Counted from the stretch's first letter, positions 33,542 to 42,175 are shown. The stretch: 64,000 nt of DNA from SIG603 sp963621245 (GCA_963621245.1 CAVFCW010000001.1:62001-126000), one strand, 5' to 3'. Numbers and translations are program-made. Notes: generated by a model not told the origin, from the sequence alone.

Positions 33542-34411
33542 TTATTTTTCTTTCCATATTTTCGGCACGGAAAAACCTCTTCCCTTAACATTTGTGACCT
33601 CTGCCGTGACGATGAATGCCTCTTCGTCAAGCTCGAGCACAGCCGTATAAAGCGCCTGAAGCTTGTTTCTGGGAAGCACGCACATTACCGCCTGAGTTGC
33701 GTTTCCGACAAAACCCGTCTCCATTTTTATCATGGAACAGCCGAGGTCTAAGTCCGACAAAATCATCTGTCTTATTTTCTCGTTCTTTGGTGAGATAATC
33801 GTGACCTGATTGCTCTTGCTACCGAGCATGAGTACCTTATCGAGAACAAACGACAGGAATATTGTGAGTAAAATTCCGTAAAGAATCTGATCTATCGAGG
33901 AATAGAAAAGCTGAATAAACAGGATTATCATATCCACACAGTTTATCAAAAGCGCAAGCTTTATTCCCGTTTTCTTGTTTATGACGCACGAGAGGACCTC
34001 AATTCCGCCACTGCTTGCTCCGTTCTTCAAGATAAGGCCGTCTCCCAAGCCGATAAGTATTGCGGACAGAACAAGCGCAAGCATGATGTCCTCGCCGTCA
34101 TAGCTTAAATTCGGAATTCTTCTGTAAATATAAAGAAAAGTAGGATAAGTAACCGTGCTTATGATTATTCCGAACGCAAACTTCTTGCCCATGAAGAAAA
34201 GTCCGACAAAGAAGAACAGAATATTTATCACATATGTTACCGTGGAAATATCCATGCTGAAATAGTGCGAAAAAATGAGTCCGAGACCCGTAACTCCGCC
34301 CATTATGAAATTAACGGGCAAAATGAAATAGCAAACGCCGAACGCAACTATCGCATTTCCGAGAATAACCAAAAGTATTTTCTTAACGTTTTCGAGTGTT
34401 TTTGCTTTCAT
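33542..34411 (-). CDS. YitT family membrane protein (DUF161/DUF2179)
   Basis: 289 residues. Five or so membrane helices make up the N-terminal DUF161 part (NAIVAFGVCYFILPVNFIMGGVTGLG, then SGGIEVLSCVINKKTG), followed by a soluble C-terminal DUF2179 domain (from about 205, QVTIISPKNEKIRQMI, then RGFSVPKIW). It is thought to be a transporter or membrane sensor; the substrate is not known. The ATG at 34411 has an AAAGG site ten bases upstream. It is a single gene between glmM and galE. Confidence 0.9.
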   Translation of the reverse strand: MKAKTLENVKKILLVILGNAIVAFGVCYFILPVNFIMGGVTGLGLIFSHYFSMDISTVTYVINILFFFVGLFFMGKKFAFGIIISTVTYPTFLYIYRRIPNLSYDGEDIMLALVLSAILIGLGDGLILKNGASSGGIEVLSCVINKKTGIKLALLINCVDMIILFIQLFYSSIDQILYGILLTIFLSFVLDKVLMLGSKSNQVTIISPKNEKIRQMILSDLDLGCSMIKMETGFVGNATQAVMCVLPRNKLQALYTAVLELDEEAFIVTAEVTNVKGRGFSVPKIWKEK

Positions 34412-34472
34412 CACTTCATCACCTTTTTGTTTTAATCCTTTAGCAGTTTAAAATGCCCCTAAAACGGCGAAT

Positions 34473-34492
34473 GGGCAGTCATTCGACTGCCC
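34473..34492 (-). terminator. Hairpin after glmM, probable transcript end
   Basis: GGGCAGTC and GACTGCCC pair perfectly around a four-base loop, 12 bases past the glmM stop. There is no strong T run, so termination efficiency is uncertain. Confidence 0.55.
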
Positions 34493-34503
34493 AAATTAAT
34501 TAT

Positions 34504-35856
34504 TTATTTTACCTCGTAGCCCTTAGCCTTGATTAAGTCTACCACCTGATAAACGTATTTTTTACATTCCTCATCGGTTTTAGCCTCAACCATAACTCTT
34601 ATGAGCGGCTCGGTTCCCGATTCACGCACGAGAATTCTTCCCGTATCGCCGAGTGCTTCGGCAACTTTCTTAACCTCTGCCTGAACCTCGGGATCTTCGT
34701 TAACCTCTTTCTTGCTTGTAACCTTTACGTTGACAAGGAGCTGAGGATACTTTACAAATCCCTTTGTGAGCTCGCTTAAGCTTACCTTTTTGGCTATCAT
34801 AACTTCCATAACCTTTATGGCTGTGAGAAGTCCGTCACCCGTTGTTGCGTACTTTGAGAAAATGATGTGACCCGAATCCTCGCCGCCGATAATGTGGCCG
34901 TTCTTGGTCATATTCTCATAAACGTACTTATCGCCGACAGCGGTTTTCTCGTAGTTGATTCCCGCAGCGTCAAAAGCCTTGTAAAGACCGAAGTTAGACA
35001 TAACGGTAGTTACAACTGTGTTGTTTATGAGGTGATCTCTCTCTTTCTGATAAACAGCGTAGAGATACATAATAGCGTCGCCCGAAACAACATTTCCTTT
35101 TTCGTCGACAGCGATACAGCGGTCTGCGTCACCGTCAAATGCAAATCCGACATCAAGATTATTCTCTTTAACATACGCCTGAAGTTTCTCGATGTGAGTT
35201 GAGCCGCAGTCGGTGTTGATGTTTGTTCCGTTCGGATTGGCGTTGATTACGTAGGTCTTTGCGCCGAGAGCGTCAAAAACAATCTTTGCGATGTTCCAAG
35301 ATGCGCCGTTTGCGCAGTCGAGAGCGACTTTGTAGTTCTTGAAAGAACGTCTTGCCTGAGCGAGAAGATAAGCGATGTAACGGTTTCTGCCTGCAAAGAA
35401 GTCCACCGTGATACCGATTTTATCCTCTGATGCAAAAGGAATCTCGGGGATTTTACCGTCGATGTATTCCTCAACCTTGAGGATGGTCTCCTCGTCCATT
35501 TTCTCGCCGTGAGAATTGATAAGCTTAATTCCGTTGTCATAGTAAGGATTGTGGCTTGCGGAAACCATGATGCCGCAGTCAAAATCCTCCGTGAGAGTAA
35601 CATAAGCTACGCTCGGAGTTGTTGTGACATGAAGAAGATAAGCGTCTGCGCCGGATGAGGTGATGCCCGCAACAAGCGCATACTCAAACATATAGCTCGA
35701 AAGACGAGTGTCCTTTCCGATTACTATCTGAGCCTTTTTGGTGCCGTTTTCGGAGTAATACCATCCGAGAAAACGGCCGATTTTGTAGGCGTGATCCACG
35801 GTTAAATTTTCACCCGCTTTACCGCGAAATCCGTCTGTGCCGAAATACTTTCCCAT
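34504..35856 (-). CDS. glmM: Phosphoglucosamine mutase
   Basis: 450 residues. It converts glucosamine-6-phosphate to glucosamine-1-phosphate for peptidoglycan precursors. The N terminus GKYFGTDGFRG is typical; the phosphorylated Ser lies in MVSASHNPYYDNGIK (near 100); the Mg loop is FDGDADR (near 240); the sugar loop is GGEDSGHI (near 320); and the phosphate-binding RESGTEPLIRVM lies near the C terminus. The ATG at 35856 has AAAGG nine bases upstream. It has its own promoter. Confidence 0.96.
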   Translation of the reverse strand: MGKYFGTDGFRGKAGENLTVDHAYKIGRFLGWYYSENGTKKAQIVIGKDTRLSSYMFEYALVAGITSSGADAYLLHVTTTPSVAYVTLTEDFDCGIMVSASHNPYYDNGIKLINSHGEKMDEETILKVEEYIDGKIPEIPFASEDKIGITVDFFAGRNRYIAYLLAQARRSFKNYKVALDCANGASWNIAKIVFDALGAKTYVINANPNGTNINTDCGSTHIEKLQAYVKENNLDVGFAFDGDADRCIAVDEKGNVVSGDAIMYLYAVYQKERDHLINNTVVTTVMSNFGLYKAFDAAGINYEKTAVGDKYVYENMTKNGHIIGGEDSGHIIFSKYATTGDGLLTAIKVMEVMIAKKVSLSELTKGFVKYPQLLVNVKVTSKKEVNEDPEVQAEVKKVAEALGDTGRILVRESGTEPLIRVMVEAKTDEECKKYVYQVVDLIKAKGYEVK

Positions 35857-35928
35857 AATAATGCCTTTCTTAGATAAATATAGCGTAAATTTGCGTGAAA
35901 GCCGCAATTTTACAAAAAGACTTAGGTA

Positions 35929-35957
35929 AGTATATCACAAAAAAAGTTTTATTTCAA
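35929..35957 (-). promoter_or_regulatory. Predicted promoter of glmM
   Basis: On the minus strand, TTGAAA (35957-35952), a 17-base spacer and TATACT (35934-35929), starting right after the stop of the metallo-hydrolase gene. Confidence 0.65.
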
Positions 35958-35959
35958 CT

Positions 35960-36823
35960 TTACACGGCGTGAATGTTGTCTTTACTGTAAACTATATCGC
36001 CTGTTTTTCCGTCTTTTCTCTCGTAAAACTCGTCTCTTTCCTTGGCAAGATAAGCCTTTGTGCCCATGACGTCAAGCTCGATTTGCTCGTCTTTTCCATC
36101 CAAAATTTCATCGCAAAGCTCAATCAAAGATTCGATTAAATCGTTCTTTATGTCTCCGCTTCCGTGAGAGATAAGCACACGGTCGTAGAATCCGTCAACA
36201 GCCATTTTAAGCCAAATTAAGTTGTTTCTGTATTTCTCGATGCTTGGGCAGTAATCGAAATTGAGAAGTGTGTTGTTGTTTGCGGCATCACCTGTTATAA
36301 GCATTCTCTCCTCCGCAATAAGGAAAGTCACGCTTCCGGGAGTATGGCCCGCACAGAAATTAGCCTGAACGTGAAGATTTCCGAGGTCGAAAATCTGTCC
36401 GTCCTCAATTTTTCCGAACTGAGCGTCATTTTCAAAGTCGGGGCAAATAAAATCTTCCTTTTTGAGTGTGGCATACACGTCCTCATCGGGATACATAAAC
36501 GAGAGAAGTGATTTCACGTAACCTCTTCTGTCGGTGTCGGCCGTCGGCTCGCTGTAAACAGGTAAATCAGCCTCGTTTATCCACACGTTCTCAAAAAGAG
36601 AAGCTCCCATGGCATGGTCGATGTGGCCGTGAGTCAAAAGCACGGTTACGGGCTTATCCGTGAGAGTTTTCACGTACTCGTCAAGTCTGCCGACGCCTAC
36701 GCCCGTGTCTATGAGCACCGCTTGATCATCGCCCTCGACAAGATACATTATCTCTCCCGTGATTCCGAAAATTCTTGTCACTCTGTCACTTATTTTCTCG
36801 CTTGTAAAAAATTCTACGCTCAT
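35960..36823 (-). CDS. Metallo-beta-lactamase-fold hydrolase
   Basis: 287 residues. The metal motif THGHIDHA (HxHxDH) is near residue 64, a second metal His is in CAGHTPGSVTF near 158, and GDAANNN supplies the bridging Asp. It resembles glyoxalase-II-like or quorum-quenching hydrolases; the substrate is not clear. A GAGGAAAG site precedes the ATG. It lies ten bases after the fucosidase gene and is the last gene of the operon from the methyltransferase to here. Confidence 0.85.
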   Translation of the reverse strand: MSVEFFTSEKISDRVTRIFGITGEIMYLVEGDDQAVLIDTGVGVGRLDEYVKTLTDKPVTVLLTHGHIDHAMGASLFENVWINEADLPVYSEPTADTDRRGYVKSLLSFMYPDEDVYATLKKEDFICPDFENDAQFGKIEDGQIFDLGNLHVQANFCAGHTPGSVTFLIAEERMLITGDAANNNTLLNFDYCPSIEKYRNNLIWLKMAVDGFYDRVLISHGSGDIKNDLIESLIELCDEILDGKDEQIELDVMGTKAYLAKERDEFYERKDGKTGDIVYSKDNIHAV

Positions 36824-36833
36824 TTCTTTCCTC

Positions 36834-38147
36834 TCAGTTTTTCTCGTTAAGTTCTATTTTCAATACCGTATCAACGCTGTCCGGCAAATAAGGAGTAGCC
36901 GAAACATCAACAAATACGGCATCGGGGTAATTTTCTACCATCCAGTTGTCGGCAAGTTTAATTTCCGAACCGTCAGAAAGAAGTCTTACGGATTTAATTT
37001 CATCGTGCTTTAAGTTCTCAAGCCAAATGCTTCCGACAGAGTTCTCGTAAATGTGATAGTATATAGTATTTCCTTTTCGTGTAAGTCTGCCGTTCTCCGG
37101 TTTTGGTAGATTTGCCGCACCGCAGCCGTAAATGGACTCACCGTTTGCCGCCATCCACTCGCCTATTTGTTTGAGCAAGTTTAAGCTTTCAGCCGGAATA
37201 TTTCCTCTTGCGTCAGGGCCTACATTCAAAAGAAGATTTCCGTTTTTGGAGACGCACTCCACAAGTTTTCTGACAATCATATCATAGGGCTTGAAGTTTT
37301 TGTCCTTTGCGGTGTAGCCCCAGTTGTTGTTCATGGTTATGCAAGCTTCCCACGCAATGTCTCTGCCGCTTTCGTCCTTAAAACCGCTCGGCGGAATAAT
37401 CTGCTCGGGACTAACAAAGTCGCCGCTGAACTCCGAGGGATTGTCCGTAGCAATCGAGCCGAATCCCGAACCGCTAACCTCAAGTCTGTTGTCGAGAATA
37501 ATATCGGGCTGATACGATCTCACCATTCTCACAAGCTCTGATGCTTTCCATTTCTCGCCCGTCATATCGTCATACGAGAAATCGAACCACATGATGTCGA
37601 GTTTTCCGTAATCTCTGCAAAGCTCCTCAATCTGACCGTGCATATATTTGAGGTAATTGTCGAAATTTTTGCTCTTGCCTTTCTCACGCTCATCGTTTCT
37701 GAGCGGATGGTGCCTGTCGCCGTATGAGGGATAGTCGGGGTGATGCCAGTCAAGAAGCGAATAGTAAAGTCCGACCTTCAAGCCCTCGGCTCGAAACGCA
37801 TCGAGATATTCTCTTACGATGTCCTTGCCGTAAGGCGTGTTTGTCACTTTCCAATCGGTAAGTTTGGAATCGAAAAGGCAGAATCCGTCATGATGTTTTG
37901 CGGTCAGGACGGCATATTTCATACCGGCATTCTTGGCGGCTTTTGCCCATTTTTTCGGGTCAAAGTCGGTGGGATTGAATTCATCAAAAAATTTTACATA
38001 GTCCTTTTCGGGCATTTGCTCCGTGGATCTCACCCATTCACCACGTGCGGGAATAGAATAAATTCCCCAGTGAATGAACATTCCGAAGCGGTCGCTCAAA
38101 AACCACTTCATTCTGTCGTTATATTTTTCTCTGTCAAAGCTGTACAT
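36834..38147 (-). CDS. Alpha-L-fucosidase, glycoside hydrolase family 29
   Basis: 437 residues. GH29 landmarks: MFIHWGIYS (H26, W27), AKHHDGFCLF (H85-H86-D87), and the catalytic Asp189 in LDIMWFDFSYDD. A C-terminal beta domain follows from about 340. No signal peptide, so it would trim fucosylated oligosaccharides after import. The ATG at 38147 has AAGGAG seven bases upstream and lies inside the end of the preceding kinase/GNAT gene, a 14-base overlap that indicates coupling. The acid/base residue cannot be placed by eye. Confidence 0.93.
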   Translation of the reverse strand: MYSFDREKYNDRMKWFLSDRFGMFIHWGIYSIPARGEWVRSTEQMPEKDYVKFFDEFNPTDFDPKKWAKAAKNAGMKYAVLTAKHHDGFCLFDSKLTDWKVTNTPYGKDIVREYLDAFRAEGLKVGLYYSLLDWHHPDYPSYGDRHHPLRNDEREKGKSKNFDNYLKYMHGQIEELCRDYGKLDIMWFDFSYDDMTGEKWKASELVRMVRSYQPDIILDNRLEVSGSGFGSIATDNPSEFSGDFVSPEQIIPPSGFKDESGRDIAWEACITMNNNWGYTAKDKNFKPYDMIVRKLVECVSKNGNLLLNVGPDARGNIPAESLNLLKQIGEWMAANGESIYGCGAANLPKPENGRLTRKGNTIYYHIYENSVGSIWLENLKHDEIKSVRLLSDGSEIKLADNWMVENYPDAVFVDVSATPYLPDSVDTVLKIELNEKN

Positions 38148-39618
38148 CTTTATTCTCCTTTTTGGAAAAATAAGCATCTCTGGTCATCGAATACGAATTT
38201 ACATCATATAAAATGCCATTTGAAGCACGAAAAGCGTTTTTTACGATTCCGTCAAAGTTAAAACCGCACTTTTCAATCACGCGCCTCGAGCGTTCGTTTC
38301 CGTTATGGTAGCCGACGGAAAGAAGCTTAGTTTCCGTGTTCTCGAATGTGTTTTTGGTTAGTGCCGCAAGTGCCTCGCTCATATAGCCGTTGCCCCAAAA
38401 GTCTTTTGAAAGTTCGTATGCAACGGATAGCGAATTAACTTTCTTTTGGTCGTGAAGCTCATCGGACTGATAATTGATAGATCCGATAACCTTTCCGCTT
38501 TCCTTCAAAACGACCGCATAAGCAGATTTATTCTGAAGATAATTTGCAAACTTCAAAAAGCCCTCCGCCCTGTCCCTTACGGGAGAAACTCCGGCCGGAA
38601 GCATAACTTCTTCATCGGACATTATCTTGTAGAAATCATCAAAATCATCCGTTTGCCACGGCCTCAAAATAAGCCGCTCCGCTTTAATTTCGGCTCGGTA
38701 TTCGGTACCTTTCGGCAAAATGAATTTGACCGCACGGCGCTTTATTTTGAAAACTTCCCGTTTGACAAGATCGCATTCGCCGTCACGGTTTGCAACGGCG
38801 CTGTTCTTTGAGTGAATTTCCATCTCATATCCTCTTGAAAAGCTGAGATAATCGTTAAATTTCGGATGAGCCAAGTGATTGCCTCTTTTATAAACTCCAA
38901 CCATGGACGGAATTTTATAAAACGGAGGCTTTTTTATAAGGATAAAATCGAGAAGTCCGTCATTGCATACCGCAACTGGCGCACCCTTGTATCCGCCGCC
39001 GTAAAACTGACCGTTAGCCGCAAGAGCGAAGATATAATTGCCCTCGAAAGTTTTCTCGCCCTCGGTTGTTTTGAGCTTAATTTTAAGCTGTTCTCCGAGA
39101 TGACCGAAAAGACACTTAACAAGCGAAAGTTCATACGCAAGCGACCCCGAAACCCCGGGGATATGCTTGAATTTATCCATATTGTAGGCAACTGCCGCAT
39201 CAAGTCCAAGCGAGCAAATATTGAGTGCGTCGCCCTCAAGCGTGCCGATAGCGTCCACCGCCAAAGCGTTTCCGTCAAGCTGAGCGGCAATATTGAGAAA
39301 ATCTGACGCATCGCCAAACTGCCTGATGTAGTCGTTTCCGCTGCCAAGGGGAAAAACTCCGATTTCCGCATTCTCTTTGCCGATTAAAGCTCTTGCGACC
39401 TCGAGCAAAGTGCCGTCACCGCCGACGGCATAAAAGCGGGTTTTATGCTCTGAAGAATATTCTCTTTCGGCTATCTCTTTGGCGTGACCGCCGTATCCCG
39501 TAAAATAAATTTTAAAATCGAGATTTCGTCTTTTCGCCTCTTCCTCAATGCGACCGACAAATTTTCTTGCCGCACCTTTGCCGCCCGCATGCGGATTTAC
39601 TATAAATATATATTTCAA
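38134..39618 (-). CDS. Fusion of diacylglycerol/lipid kinase (YegS/LCB5 type) and RimJ/RimL-type acetyltransferase
   Basis: 494 residues in one unbroken frame. Residues 1-303 are a lipid kinase: the nucleotide loop FIVNPHAGGKG at 6-15, GGDGT at 66-70 and GSGND at 92-96. Residues 311-494 are a GNAT domain of the RimJ/RimL type: AERLILRPWQTDDF at its start, KDFWGNGYMSEALAAL as the acetyl-CoA loop near 418, and NERSRRVIEKCGF. The start codon is TTG: an in-frame TGA lies directly before it and the kinase motif begins six residues later, so no other start is possible. No Met lies near the junction, so a separate GNAT start is unlikely. The neighbours are an RNA methyltransferase and a fucosidase. 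Confidence 0.88.
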   Translation of the reverse strand: MKYIFIVNPHAGGKGAARKFVGRIEEEAKRRNLDFKIYFTGYGGHAKEIAEREYSSEHKTRFYAVGGDGTLLEVARALIGKENAEIGVFPLGSGNDYIRQFGDASDFLNIAAQLDGNALAVDAIGTLEGDALNICSLGLDAAVAYNMDKFKHIPGVSGSLAYELSLVKCLFGHLGEQLKIKLKTTEGEKTFEGNYIFALAANGQFYGGGYKGAPVAVCNDGLLDFILIKKPPFYKIPSMVGVYKRGNHLAHPKFNDYLSFSRGYEMEIHSKNSAVANRDGECDLVKREVFKIKRRAVKFILPKGTEYRAEIKAERLILRPWQTDDFDDFYKIMSDEEVMLPAGVSPVRDRAEGFLKFANYLQNKSAYAVVLKESGKVIGSINYQSDELHDQKKVNSLSVAYELSKDFWGNGYMSEALAALTKNTFENTETKLLSVGYHNGNERSRRVIEKCGFNFDGIVKNAFRASNGILYDVNSYSMTRDAYFSKKENKDVQL

Positions 39619-39631
39619 TCAAACCACTTAC

Positions 39632-40750
39632 TTATTTGAAATAGTTGTAAACCTGACACCTTATCATACCGTTATAGAGTTTTCTGCGCTTGTCGGCAGT
39701 TCTTCCGAAACACTTTTCAAAGTCCTCGTCGGGGCTGATTATCGTGTAATTCCAGCGGTCTTTTCTCGGAAAATGTTCACCCATAATCTTATAAATGGCC
39801 TGAGCCGACTTTATATCGAGAAGTCTTTCACCGTACGGCGGATTTGTTACGACTGCCGCACGCTCTGAACCCGGATTAAAATCTTTAATATCCGCTACGG
39901 TAATATCTATTTTCTTAGAGACGCCCGCTTTAATCGTGTTCTGCTTTGCAAGCTCAACAGCATCGGGATCAATATCGGAGCCGAAAGCCATAAAATCGGA
40001 GTCCTTTTTAATTAGGTCTCTCGCTCTCGTGCGCTCCTCTTCCCAAAGCTTTTTATCGATGAAATTCCATTTTTCGGCGGCAAAATGTCTTCTCATACCC
40101 GGAGCGATGTTATAAGCCATCATAGTTCCCTCGATGAGAATTGTTCCCGAACCGCAGAACGGATCGAAAAGATTGCTTTGACCTCTCACCCTTGCCATGT
40201 CGCACATTGCGGCGGCAAGAGTCTCTTTTATCGGCGCTTCGGTTGATTTTCTTCTGTAGCCTCTTTTGTGAAGTCCCTCGCCGGAAGTATCGAGCATAAT
40301 GCTGACTTTATCTTTAAGAATGAGAAACTGAATCTGATAAAGGGGGCCGTCCTCGGGAAACCAGCTTATTTTGTACTTTGTCTTGAGTCTCTCGACCACT
40401 GCTTTTTTGATTATCTTCTGACAATCGGGAATTGAGCTTAGTTTACTTGAAAGGTTTCTTCCCTTAACGGGGAAAGCGTCGTTTCTTCCTATAAAATTCT
40501 CCCACGGGAGCGACTTCACTTTCTCGAAAAGCTCATCAAACGTAAACGCTTCGAACGTTCCGAGAAGAATCTGCACTCTCTCGGAAAAGCGTGAGTTAAT
40601 ATTTGCGCGAACCAATGCCTCGGGACTGCCGTCAAAAACGACTCTTCCGTTTTCGGGGCGCACATTTTCCATTCCGTTAAACCTGAGCTCGGAGGCGACT
40701 TGACCCTCAACTCCAAGCATACACGGACATACAAGTTCAAAATCAGGCAT
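39632..40750 (-). CDS. THUMP-domain SAM-dependent 23S rRNA guanine-N2 methyltransferase (RlmL/YpsC-like)
   Basis: 372 residues. An N-terminal ferredoxin-like/THUMP part (residues 1-160) binds RNA. The Rossmann methyltransferase has FDPFCGSGTILIEG near 195 (SAM loop), GSDIDPDAVELAKQN near 260, and the catalytic VVTNPPYGERL near 310 (NPPY, base methylation). It corresponds to the N2-guanine methylase half of E. coli RlmL. CGAGG lies seven bases before the ATG. It heads the operon running through the lipid-kinase fusion, fucosidase and metallo-hydrolase. Confidence 0.92.
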   Translation of the reverse strand: MPDFELVCPCMLGVEGQVASELRFNGMENVRPENGRVVFDGSPEALVRANINSRFSERVQILLGTFEAFTFDELFEKVKSLPWENFIGRNDAFPVKGRNLSSKLSSIPDCQKIIKKAVVERLKTKYKISWFPEDGPLYQIQFLILKDKVSIMLDTSGEGLHKRGYRRKSTEAPIKETLAAAMCDMARVRGQSNLFDPFCGSGTILIEGTMMAYNIAPGMRRHFAAEKWNFIDKKLWEEERTRARDLIKKDSDFMAFGSDIDPDAVELAKQNTIKAGVSKKIDITVADIKDFNPGSERAAVVTNPPYGERLLDIKSAQAIYKIMGEHFPRKDRWNYTIISPDEDFEKCFGRTADKRRKLYNGMIRCQVYNYFK

Positions 40751-40814
40751 AAATAAACCTCGTTATCTACAAATTCTAATCAATTCTATCATAAGCGGGA
40801 GAAAAGATAAAGCA

Positions 40815-40852
40815 CAAAAAGAAAAAGAGACGACATTAAGCCGTCTCTTAAA
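40815..40852 (-). terminator. Intrinsic terminator after the fumarase alpha-subunit gene
   Basis: On the minus strand, AAGAGACGG and TCGTCTCTT pair around a seven-base loop, followed by a T-rich tract. It separates this gene from the methyltransferase operon. Confidence 0.85.
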
Positions 40853-40861
40853 AATATACCG

Positions 40862-41701
40862 TCAAATCACAGCGGTTTTGTGTCTTGTTACATGGCATCC
40901 AACATTAACCGCAACGGGGAGTCCCGCAATGTGAGTGGGATAAGTCTCAATGTTTACGGCAAGCGCAGTAACATCGCCGCCGAATCCCTGAGGGCCAACG
41001 CCCGTCTTGTTTGCTTCATTCAGCATTCTCTCCTCAAGCTCCGCATAGAACGGATCGGGATTTCTCTCGGAAACATCTCTGCAAAGAGCTTTCTTTGCAA
41101 GATATGCAACCATCTCGAAGTCACCGCCGATTCCCACGCCAAGCACAATGGGCGGGCACGGATTGCTTCCCGCAACTTTTACGGTCTCGGTTACAAAACC
41201 GACTATCTCGTCAATCGTAGCTGACGGAGTGAACATTTTAAGTCTCGACATATTCTCACTGCCGAAGCCTTTTGGTGCGGCTGTAATCTTTATTTTGTCG
41301 CCGTCGACAATTCTCGTGTGAATTACCGCTGGAGTGTTATCGTCGGTGTTGCCTCTTCTTATGGGATCTTTAACGACGCTCTTTCTCAAAAGACCGTCCA
41401 CATAGCCCTGACGCACGCCCTCGTTTACGGCATCCTCAAAATTACCGTCAATATAAACCTCTCTGCCAACCTCGACAAAAATGACAGCCATTCCCGTATC
41501 CTGACAAACAGGAATATTCATCTCTCTTGCGGCGTCCATATTTGCGCAGATGTCGCCCAAAATAGACTTTCCCGTCTCGTTGGTTTCCTTCTGAACGCTG
41601 TCGCCGATAAGCTTTTCGAGATCACACGGCAAAATTCTGTTTGCGTCTATGCAAAGCTCTTTTACTGTTTTTGTTATATCTTCTGCTTTTACAACTCTCA
41701 T
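40862..41701 (-). CDS. Class I (Fe-S) fumarate hydratase, alpha subunit
   Basis: 279 residues. It corresponds to the N-terminal half of class I fumarases and the alpha subunit of L-tartrate dehydratase: PVCQDTGMAVIFVEVG near 61, KGFGSENMSRLKMFTP near 140, and GSNPCPPIVLGVGIGGD near 180. Three Cys (in CQDTG, NPCPP, VGCHVTRHK) ligate the 4Fe-4S cluster. The partner beta subunit, normally the next gene, is absent: a terminator follows and the next gene is a methyltransferase. GAGG lies nine bases before the ATG. A strong promoter and a terminator-containing leader lie upstream. The enzyme interconverts fumarate and malate, and malic enzyme is encoded 7 kb away. Confidence 0.9.
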   Translation of the reverse strand: MRVVKAEDITKTVKELCIDANRILPCDLEKLIGDSVQKETNETGKSILGDICANMDAAREMNIPVCQDTGMAVIFVEVGREVYIDGNFEDAVNEGVRQGYVDGLLRKSVVKDPIRRGNTDDNTPAVIHTRIVDGDKIKITAAPKGFGSENMSRLKMFTPSATIDEIVGFVTETVKVAGSNPCPPIVLGVGIGGDFEMVAYLAKKALCRDVSERNPDPFYAELEERMLNEANKTGVGPQGFGGDVTALAVNIETYPTHIAGLPVAVNVGCHVTRHKTAVI

Positions 41702-41772
41702 TGCGTTATCCTCGTTAAAATGATTTTCTTAATTTTACGATATAAAGGAAAATATTTCAAGTAAAATGCTAA

Positions 41773-41809
41773 AAAACAGAAAACCCACCGAACGGCGGGT
41801 CTTCTGTTT
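41773..41809 (-). terminator. Terminator at the end of the leader RNA upstream of the fumarase gene
   Basis: On the minus strand, ACAGAAgACCCgCC and GGtGGGTtTTCTGT form a long stem with a four-base loop, followed by T6. It lies 72 bases before the fumarase ATG. The T run occurs only on the minus strand, so it acts on transcription entering from the promoter at 41904-41932. Confidence 0.85.
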
Positions 41810-41897
41810 ATATAAGGTGTGGATTTTTCACAACGCGTACTCTAAATTGTTTAAAAGTTTCGGAAGATTTTTTTCTTTCTCTTGTCTCCCTCACTGT
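41773..41897 (-). ncRNA. Candidate small RNA or transcription-attenuation leader upstream of the fumarase gene
   Basis: About 125 bases, bounded by a very good promoter (start near 41897) and a strong terminator (41773-41809). It contains no ATG-started frame with a ribosome site. A GTG-started 28-codon frame starts at 41893 and ends just before the terminator, but it lacks a Shine-Dalgarno site. The RNA has a purine-rich 5' part and a small stem (TTGTG with CACAC) before the terminator. It matches no RNA family I recognise (not 6S, SRP, tmRNA or RNase P). It may be a stand-alone RNA or a leader that controls readthrough into the fumarase gene. The rest of the gap (41933-42127) is A/T-rich and I see nothing in it. 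Confidence 0.6.
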
Positions 41898-41903
41898 GAC
41901 TAT

Positions 41904-41932
41904 AGTATATATCGCGTTTATAAATTTGTCAA
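41904..41932 (-). promoter_or_regulatory. Strong predicted promoter of the leader RNA and fumarase gene
   Basis: On the minus strand, TTGACA (41932-41927, perfect), a 17-base spacer and TATACT (41909-41904), with an A/T-rich upstream region. Confidence 0.85.
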
Positions 41933-42127
41933 TACTTTTTTGAAAAATATTTTAAATTTATTTTTGATACGCTTTAGTTCAATAAAACATAGCTACAAAG
42001 TATGAGTTAAACGATATTGTATCCGTTTTTCGCTTCAAATCGCCTATTTTGTGGGTATTTGAAATCAGAAACAAAACGAAATAAAATTGTTACAAATTGT
42101 AAATCTTATGAATAAATTTTTAAGAAA

Positions 42128-42171
42128 CAAAAAAATCTGTATTCGCCGCTTAAATTTTAGGCGAATACAGA
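42128..42171 (-). terminator. Intrinsic terminator after ispE
   Basis: On the minus strand, TCTGTATTCGCC and GGCGAATACAGA pair over 12 bp, followed by T7. It starts five bases past the ispE stop and closes the Lrp-to-ispE operon. Confidence 0.93.
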
Positions 42172-42175
42172 AAAT

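Noticed and set aside
34473..34492. An 8-bp hairpin after glmM as a regulatory RNA
   Set aside because: It sits right at the gene end and is simply the likely transcript end, though its T run is weak.
41813..41893. A 28-codon GTG-started frame inside the fumarase leader RNA
   Set aside because: It lies at the 5' end of the RNA without a Shine-Dalgarno site and gives a basic, motif-free peptide. A leader peptide role cannot be excluded but is not supported.
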